In this document: positions 59,607 to 64,000 of the stretch, one piece after another | How positions within the stretch are numbered: position 1 is the stretch's first letter | Layout: every line of letters begins with the position of its first letter | Source: an uncultured Dorea sp. | Lineage (GTDB): Bacteria > Bacillota > Clostridia > Lachnospirales > Lachnospiraceae | DNA: 64,000 bases | Direction of reading: 5' to 3' | NCBI GenBank assembly: GCA_910580235.1 | Contig: CAJTVU010000001.1 | Location: 425,489-489,488 of the forward strand | Notes under the pieces: model-generated | Seen by the model: the letters and a program-made list of their open reading frames with translations, nothing else | The model's database searches: none | What the model was told of the DNA's origin: nothing | Made by a program: the position numbers and the translations under genes

Positions 59607-61148
59607 ATGCCAAACAAAGATGCCTACATAGAGCACCTTGAAAACACCATCAAAGATCTTCGGGATCAGGTAAATAGCCTTACCGAGATGATTCTACTGC
59701 TCCGCAAGGAAAAGTTTGGCTCTTCCAGCGAAAAGGCACCGAAAGAACAGATCGGCGGACAGCTGTCTTTCTTCAATGAAGCCGAAGTAGAAGCAGATGC
59801 TTCTGTTCCGGAACCGATTGAAAAAGAAGTACGTGGTTATAAACGCAGAGCTCCCAAAACCAAACGGGAAGAACTCTTAAAAAATCTCCCAATCAGGGAA
59901 GTGCCATGTGCCCTTCCGGAAGAAGAACAGTACTGTGGGCAGTGCCTCACAAAACTAAAAGCCCTTGGCACGCAGGTTGTCCGTGAAGAGCTGGAATACA
60001 TTCCTGCGAAACTCCGTATCGTCCGTTATGTTCAGACAGTATATGAATGTCCAAAGTGTAAGCATACCGATCATCCTTACATCGTAAAAGCACCGACACC
60101 CACCTCGCTGATGAGCCATTCGCTGGCATCCCCAAGTTCCGTGGCAAACGTCATGTACCAAAAGTATGTGAACAGTATGCCGCTTTACCGACAGGAAAAG
60201 GACTGGGAACAGTTGGGAATTGCTCTCAGCCGCGCCACCATGGCCAACTGGATCATCCGTTGCAGTGAGGACTACCTAAAACCGGTGGCAGTCCATCTTC
60301 GGAAAACACTATTAGAACGGAATATCCTGCATTGTGACGAGACACCCGTACAGGTATTGAAAGAGGATGGCAAAAAGCCACAGACTAAGTCTTACATGTG
60401 GTTGTACAGAACCGGAAATAATGGAAAATCGCCGATCATCCTCTACGATTACCAGCCATCAAGGAATGGGGATCATGCCGTTACCTTCCTGAAAGATTTC
60501 AAAGGCTATGTGCACTCCGATGGGTACTCAGGTTACAATAAGCTTTCAAATATCATCCGCTGCGGATGCTGGGCACATCTGAGACGGAAGTTTGTAGAAG
60601 CCATACCTTCCAAAAAAGCAAAGGATGCTCCACTTACCCAGGCAGAGATTGGAAGGGACTACTGCAATCAGCTGTTTCATATCGAAGACAGCTTAAAAAA
60701 TCTGGTAGCTGAAGAACGTTATCACAAGCGTCTGGAACTGGAACAACCAGTTCTTGAGGCTTTTTGGTGTTGGCTCGATGGAGTAACGGCTCTCAAAGGC
60801 TCTGCGCTGGGGAAAGCCATTACCTATGCCCTGAATCAGCGGAAATATATGGAGAATTATCTCCTTGACGGTAGATGTGCTATATCCAATAACGCCGCTG
60901 AAAATGCGATCCGTCCATTCACGGTAGGCCGTAAAAACTGGCTGTTTGCAGACACTCCCCAAGGAGCTGCTGCAAGTGCCGCAATATACAGCCTTGTAGA
61001 AACCGCCAAAGCCAATGGGCTGAATGTCTATACTTATTTAGAATATCTTCTTTTGTATATGCCTGACACCCCGTGGCAGTCAGAACCAGGGCTGCTGGAA
61101 GACCTGATGCCATGGGCTCCGGATGTACAGGCAGAATGCAAACAATAA
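59607..61148 (+). CDS. tnpC: IS66 DDE transposase TnpC
   Basis: The 513-residue product starts MPNKDAYIEHLENTIKDL after AAGGAATG. Upstream in-frame codons are unlikely to be used. Order: coiled coil (about 5-40), a zinc-binding-like segment (YCGQCLTKLKALG), then the DDE core with ILHCDETPVQVLKEDGK, YVHSDGYSGYNKL and CWAHLRRKF, and late NNAAENAIRPFTVGRKNWLF. All IS66 hallmarks are intact. Confidence 0.95.
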   Translation: MPNKDAYIEHLENTIKDLRDQVNSLTEMILLLRKEKFGSSSEKAPKEQIGGQLSFFNEAEVEADASVPEPIEKEVRGYKRRAPKTKREELLKNLPIREVPCALPEEEQYCGQCLTKLKALGTQVVREELEYIPAKLRIVRYVQTVYECPKCKHTDHPYIVKAPTPTSLMSHSLASPSSVANVMYQKYVNSMPLYRQEKDWEQLGIALSRATMANWIIRCSEDYLKPVAVHLRKTLLERNILHCDETPVQVLKEDGKKPQTKSYMWLYRTGNNGKSPIILYDYQPSRNGDHAVTFLKDFKGYVHSDGYSGYNKLSNIIRCGCWAHLRRKFVEAIPSKKAKDAPLTQAEIGRDYCNQLFHIEDSLKNLVAEERYHKRLELEQPVLEAFWCWLDGVTALKGSALGKAITYALNQRKYMENYLLDGRCAISNNAAENAIRPFTVGRKNWLFADTPQGAAASAAIYSLVETAKANGLNVYTYLEYLLLYMPDTPWQSEPGLLEDLMPWAPDVQAECKQ

Positions 61149-61320
61149 GCTTGAGGTCGGTAAGATAACCGATCTTTTGTTATTTTTCAAGGCACTATGT
61201 TATTGAGCGCTTACAAACAACTGTTATATATAAAGCGATGGCAAAAAACTAATATTTCAAGCCTTTTGCCATTCACTATCATAGAAGATCTTATTTACAG
61301 ACTTTTCTTCATAGTCTCCT

Positions 61321-62076
61321 TTAATCATAAAAAACTACTATAGGTTTTATCGTAAAATTATTGTTATCCAACTTTGATATTTTGCCTAGTATATTAAAAC
61401 AAAACTTCTTGTATTTTTCAATTTCCTCTGTTAAATGATGATAATTTACAAGAATTTTATCTCCACCCATCACCATTAATACATTCTTATTATCATTATC
61501 CTCATAAGTTATAAGCTTTAATTTCCAAACCAATCCTTTGGGATTATCTTTATATTTCTTATTTTTAATTATGTCTTTACCATTCTTATTTTCTAACGCT
61601 AAAAGTTCAAATATACCTTGAAAGTAATATATTCCATTTTCTGATATATCTCTAATTAAATCTACCAAAGGAACATATTTATTCTTAAATTTATCATTCA
61701 ATATGTGAGAAATCTTCGTTTCTATTGAAGGTTGTATTTTATTTTCTAATATAGTTACATTGCTCAAATTTATTTCCGCATCAGCAGAAGCATCTATAGG
61801 AAAACTTTTAAAAAGTTTAGTTCCTAACGAAAGCCGCTTATTATTATTTTTTGTTTTACTTTTAGTCATTTCTATTATATTTTCATAGTAATATTTATAC
61901 AAAGATTTCACATATCCTTCATCAACATATAATAAAAATTCTAATGGTGTCATATCATGCTTCATACCTTTATAATAAATTTCAAATTCTAACAATTTGC
62001 AATGACGTTGAAAAATTGTAACACAGTCATAATCCAACTTCCGTATTTTAGCAAAAAAACGTAAAAAATAAGACAT
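61321..62076 (-). CDS. Unrecognised protein, third gene of the AT-rich operon
   Basis: The 251-residue protein is Lys/Asn-rich, as AT-rich DNA imposes. A start at Met38 (MKHDMTPLEFLLYVDEGYVKSLY), with AAAGG upstream, is about as likely as the first ATG. No membrane segment or catalytic motif is seen. The layout (N-terminal acidic DEGYVKSLYKYY stretch, a small spacer, then a mixed C-terminal half) faintly recalls DUF6414-type proteins, but I would not assign it. It follows the ADP-ribosyltransferase-like gene by 34 bases, and IS66 lies about 105 bases beyond its stop. Confidence 0.55.
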   Translation of the reverse strand: MSYFLRFFAKIRKLDYDCVTIFQRHCKLLEFEIYYKGMKHDMTPLEFLLYVDEGYVKSLYKYYYENIIEMTKSKTKNNNKRLSLGTKLFKSFPIDASADAEINLSNVTILENKIQPSIETKISHILNDKFKNKYVPLVDLIRDISENGIYYFQGIFELLALENKNGKDIIKNKKYKDNPKGLVWKLKLITYEDNDNKNVLMVMGGDKILVNYHHLTEEIEKYKKFCFNILGKISKLDNNNFTIKPIVVFYD

Positions 62077-62110
62077 ACTAGACTTTCATATCCGATATAC
62101 TCTATTTTAA

Positions 62111-62734
62111 CTATACAATTTTCCAATTCTTATCTGGTTCTAATGGCTTAAAATAACCCTTAATACAATTAGGATTTACAATACACAATTGTACATGTGT
62201 TTTTTCCATAATACCAGACTCGTTATAAACTGGATTTCCTTCTATAAAAACTCCTCTAACACTATCATAACCGTTCCTACCTAACTCTCTATTATATTGA
62301 TGGATACGTTCGATAACAGCACAATCCAATTCACGTAATAAAAGATCACTATTTCCTTTAATATCTTTATTAATAGGCATTGCCTGACCAATAAGCGAAA
62401 GCTCATATGACAATATCTCATATCCATTCTTTAATATTTCAGAACTTCCATAGTCTGCCAAATCTAAACAATGCCCTAACGTAATAACTGCACCTATAAC
62501 TGCTGGCTTTTTCTTTTCACTATATGAGTGCTTTTTATTATACCTTTGACAATATGATATAGCCCATTCCTCTGCCCTTGACAAGCTATTTTCCCAAAAG
62601 TAAATTCCATTTCCAAGCCAATCATACGAATTATGACTTGGCAATAATGGCTCATGATTATATAAAACTTTTTTATAAGTTTCTTCATCACAACCATGAA
62701 ATGCTAAAACTAAATTTGGTAGATTGCTATACAT
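62111..62734 (-). CDS. ADP-ribosyltransferase-like protein, putative toxin
   Basis: The protein has 207 residues. The N-terminus LVLAFHGCDEETYKKVL followed by SYDWLGNGIYFWENSLSRAEEWA resembles PARP/DUF3990-like ART folds, where HG binds NAD and the G-x-YF segment is the second strand. No clear late catalytic Glu motif could be fixed by eye (ELDCAVIERIHQ is a candidate). The start has AAAAGGGA upstream and lies four bases after a small helical protein gene, like many toxin-antitoxin pairs. Function as toxin or defence effector is inferred. Confidence 0.55.
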   Translation of the reverse strand: MYSNLPNLVLAFHGCDEETYKKVLYNHEPLLPSHNSYDWLGNGIYFWENSLSRAEEWAISYCQRYNKKHSYSEKKKPAVIGAVITLGHCLDLADYGSSEILKNGYEILSYELSLIGQAMPINKDIKGNSDLLLRELDCAVIERIHQYNRELGRNGYDSVRGVFIEGNPVYNESGIMEKTHVQLCIVNPNCIKGYFKPLEPDKNWKIV

Positions 62735-62738
62735 ATTG

Positions 62739-62999
62739 CTAATCCCTTTTCTTCTGTATACTTAACCGCGTAAATTCATAACGCTCTGTAAAATTTCCAT
62801 TTTCTTCAATTATCTTGCTTCTTACCAAATTTTCGCGAGACACCTTTATTGCTTCAGTTTTAGACATACTTTTTAAATTCTGTAAATATTCTTTCATTCC
62901 ATTTATATAGGCTATCTTTTCGCATTCAATCAAATCAACTGATGGCATGGCAGATACCTCCTTATCCTTGTCGTAAAAATTTTCTACATTATTTTGCAT
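62739..62999 (-). CDS. Small helical protein, putative antitoxin partner
   Basis: The 86-residue frame has AGGAG six bases before the ATG at 62999. A second start, MPSVDLIECEKIAYINGMKEYL (62948, 69 residues), has a perfect AGGAGG eight bases upstream and may be used as well or instead. The protein is charged and mostly helical, with TEAIKVSRENLVRSKIIEENGNF near its end. No known domain is recognised. It sits four bases before the ART-like gene, with a strong promoter (63078-63106) ahead. Confidence 0.6.
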   Translation of the reverse strand: MQNNVENFYDKDKEVSAMPSVDLIECEKIAYINGMKEYLQNLKSMSKTEAIKVSRENLVRSKIIEENGNFTERYEFTRLSIQKKRD

Positions 63000-63077
63000 A
63001 CGCTTCTCCTAAAAAGATTATACAATATAGCATGGCAAAGTTTGTAGAAGTAAGGTATGAATTTATTCTTTAATTAT

Positions 63078-63106
63078 ATTATAAAGTAAACTATGACAAA
63101 ATACAA
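63078..63106 (-). promoter_or_regulatory. Promoter of the AT-rich three-gene operon
   Basis: TTGTAT (63106-63101) and TATAAT (63083-63078) have a 17-base spacer, about 80 bases upstream of the small gene. No other gene lies in 63001-63163. Confidence 0.65.
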
Positions 63107-63163
63107 CAAAATATAAACATTACCATTCTTTATAACCCATAAGTCTATCAATGATTTTTTATT

Positions 63164-63475
63164 TTAATATTGTTTCACTTCAACCGTCAATAATCTGTCA
63201 TAGATATAATCTGGTATATTCTCTTTATATTTAGCAACTACAATCAATATATCTGCCTTTTTCAATACCTTATATTCCTCAAACGCTTCTTCCGCTGTGT
63301 CCCATTCTGACAGAGAGCCTATAAACTGGATTAAACTTGTATATTTCCTTGTCTTACCGTTATAACTTACACCCAACGGAAGCACATTATCAGGTGATCC
63401 ACCATCTTTATAGTGCTTTTTTTGTATGTGACAAGCAAAACATTTAATCGCTTGGGTAAGATATAGTAGAAATCT
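63164..63475 (-). pseudogene. C-terminal fragment of an AP2/HNH-endonuclease-like protein
   Basis: The open frame has no good start. It reads AIKCFACHIQKKHYKDGGSPDNVLPLGVSYNG and later AEEAFEEYKVLKKADILIVVAKYKENIPDYIYDRLLTVEV. The NLPxGV pattern, the AEEAF-YK helix and the IPDYIYDRLL ending resemble the C-terminal part of phage AP2-domain HNH nucleases. The HNH core is absent and a TGA lies just upstream, so this is a remnant. Confidence 0.5.
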
Positions 63476-63531
63476 TCATGATACATTTTATCTTCCATAA
63501 TTCGCTTTCGTTCTTTTCGTAAAAATTTTAC

Positions 63532-63574
63532 AAAAAACCCTTATAAACAACGTAAACACGTCATCTATAAGGGT
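63532..63574 (-). terminator. Intrinsic terminator
   Basis: In transcript sense ACCCTTATA/TATAAGGGT arms are followed by six T. It lies about 180 bases after the ATPase fragment and probably ends its transcript. The stretch between (63575-63753) shows no gene beyond a 17-codon basic frame. Confidence 0.75.
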
Positions 63575-63753
63575 CTATTTCATAAATATTTAATGCAAAA
63601 CTCGCATTACTGTCCCATGCGACTGTTGCGAACTTTCCCTTTTTTGCGTCCCGGCCGCATATCCCCGAAACTATATATCTTACTGGCTTTGCAGTGATTT
63701 TTGATTGTTCTAAGACAGCGGCTTTTCAACCGTATCCCCCAAATCTCTAACCT

Positions 63754-64000
63754 CTATCCCTCAACTGAAACAGTCGCCATATACAATTCCTGCATATTTT
63801 TCTCTAAAACACTCAATCCCGCCTTTTTAAATTTATACCTAAGCAAAGCGGCTTTCGCGTCCTCATGCGTAGACAGGACAATCTGTCCGATTCCCTGCTG
63901 TGTCAATAAATCAGCCAATGAAATAGCACTGATATCATCAATGGTCTGCAATGGATCATCTATTAATAAAATATCCAATCCATCTGTTTGCCCATATACA
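63754..64000 (-). CDS. C-terminal end of an ABC/SbcC-like ATPase (partial)
   Basis: About 82 residues are visible, and the gene continues past the right edge. LDILLIDDPLQTIDDISAISLADLL is a Walker B motif with D-loop, and IVLSTHEDAKAALLRYKF holds the switch histidine, as in Rad50/SbcC/RecF-type ATPases. Such proteins are often DNA repair or phage-defence components. The partners lie outside the window, so the system cannot be named. Confidence 0.65.
   Translation of the reverse strand, partial: VYGQTDGLDILLIDDPLQTIDDISAISLADLLTQQGIGQIVLSTHEDAKAALLRYKFKKAGLSVLEKNMQELYMATVSVEG

Larger units (their letters stand above)
58684..61214 (+). mobile_element. IS66 family insertion sequence, complete
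   Basis: The element is 2531 bp with 26-base perfect terminal inverted repeats beginning GTAAGCGCTCAATAACATAG at both ends. It is flanked by the 8-bp direct repeat AAACAACT (58676-58683 and 61215-61222), the target-site length known for IS66. It carries the three standard genes tnpA, tnpB and tnpC, all intact, so it is probably a recent and active insertion. Confidence 0.95.

Overview
The window looks like a chromosome segment of a gut-type anaerobic Firmicute of the Lachnospiraceae. This is inferred from a selenocysteine-dependent glycine reductase (Stickland) operon, a DUF5717/DUF5716-type cluster, a Bce-type peptide-sensing module and an LPXTG surface protein. The style recalls the Clostridium scindens/hylemonae group, but no species marker was available.

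Left part (1-12.7 kb, mostly minus strand): a GNAT-ThrE fusion exporter gene and a membrane protein with a proline-rich stalk lie downstream of a complete grd operon, grdX-grdE-grdB-trxB-trxA-grdA-grdC-grdD. In-frame UGA (Sec) codons occur in grdA and grdB. The operon is preceded by a glycine riboswitch, an intrinsic terminator and about three copies of a 79-bp tandem repeat. An alanine/glycine:cation symporter gene lies upstream. Together these genes import glycine, reduce it to acetyl phosphate and ammonia, and switch on when glycine is present.

Middle part (12.8-38.7 kb): housekeeping and accessory genes. They comprise purB, a three-gene cluster of unknown function (TPR protein, actin/Hsp70-like protein, 1097-aa protein), a PLP aminotransferase-like gene, a BceRS-BceAB-type module, carAB, a prepilin peptidase, a transglutaminase-like protein, a SpoIID/peptidoglycan-binding protein, a YopX protein, and pyrH-frr-uppS-cdsA-dxr-rseP. 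In CarA all three glutaminase catalytic residues are replaced, so the enzyme is probably ammonia-dependent. Near-perfect palindromes, most carrying a GGGGAC core, sit in several gaps.

Accessory region (38.7-54.4 kb): three long imperfect hairpin elements surround a TetR gene. A plus-strand cassette follows that encodes only siphophage tail parts (tail completion, tube, frameshifted chaperone, tape measure, Dit, Tal, fiber with autoproteolytic chaperone, holin). It has no capsid, portal, terminase, integrase or recognisable lysin, so it may be a non-contractile tailocin or a tail-only prophage remnant. A 1317-aa LPXTG surface protein follows. Its promoter region carries the same TAATACA-N2-TGTATTA palindrome that overlaps the tetR -35 box, suggesting one regulon across the cassette.

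Right part (54.4-64 kb): add, metY and a divergent Rrf2 regulator, then a decayed, increasingly AT-rich island. It holds a helD-like remnant, a Phd/ParE-type pair with a frameshifted toxin, an IS256 remnant, an intact IS66 element with an 8-bp target duplication, a three-gene operon with an ADP-ribosyltransferase-like protein, an endonuclease-like fragment and the end of an ABC-type ATPase running off the window.
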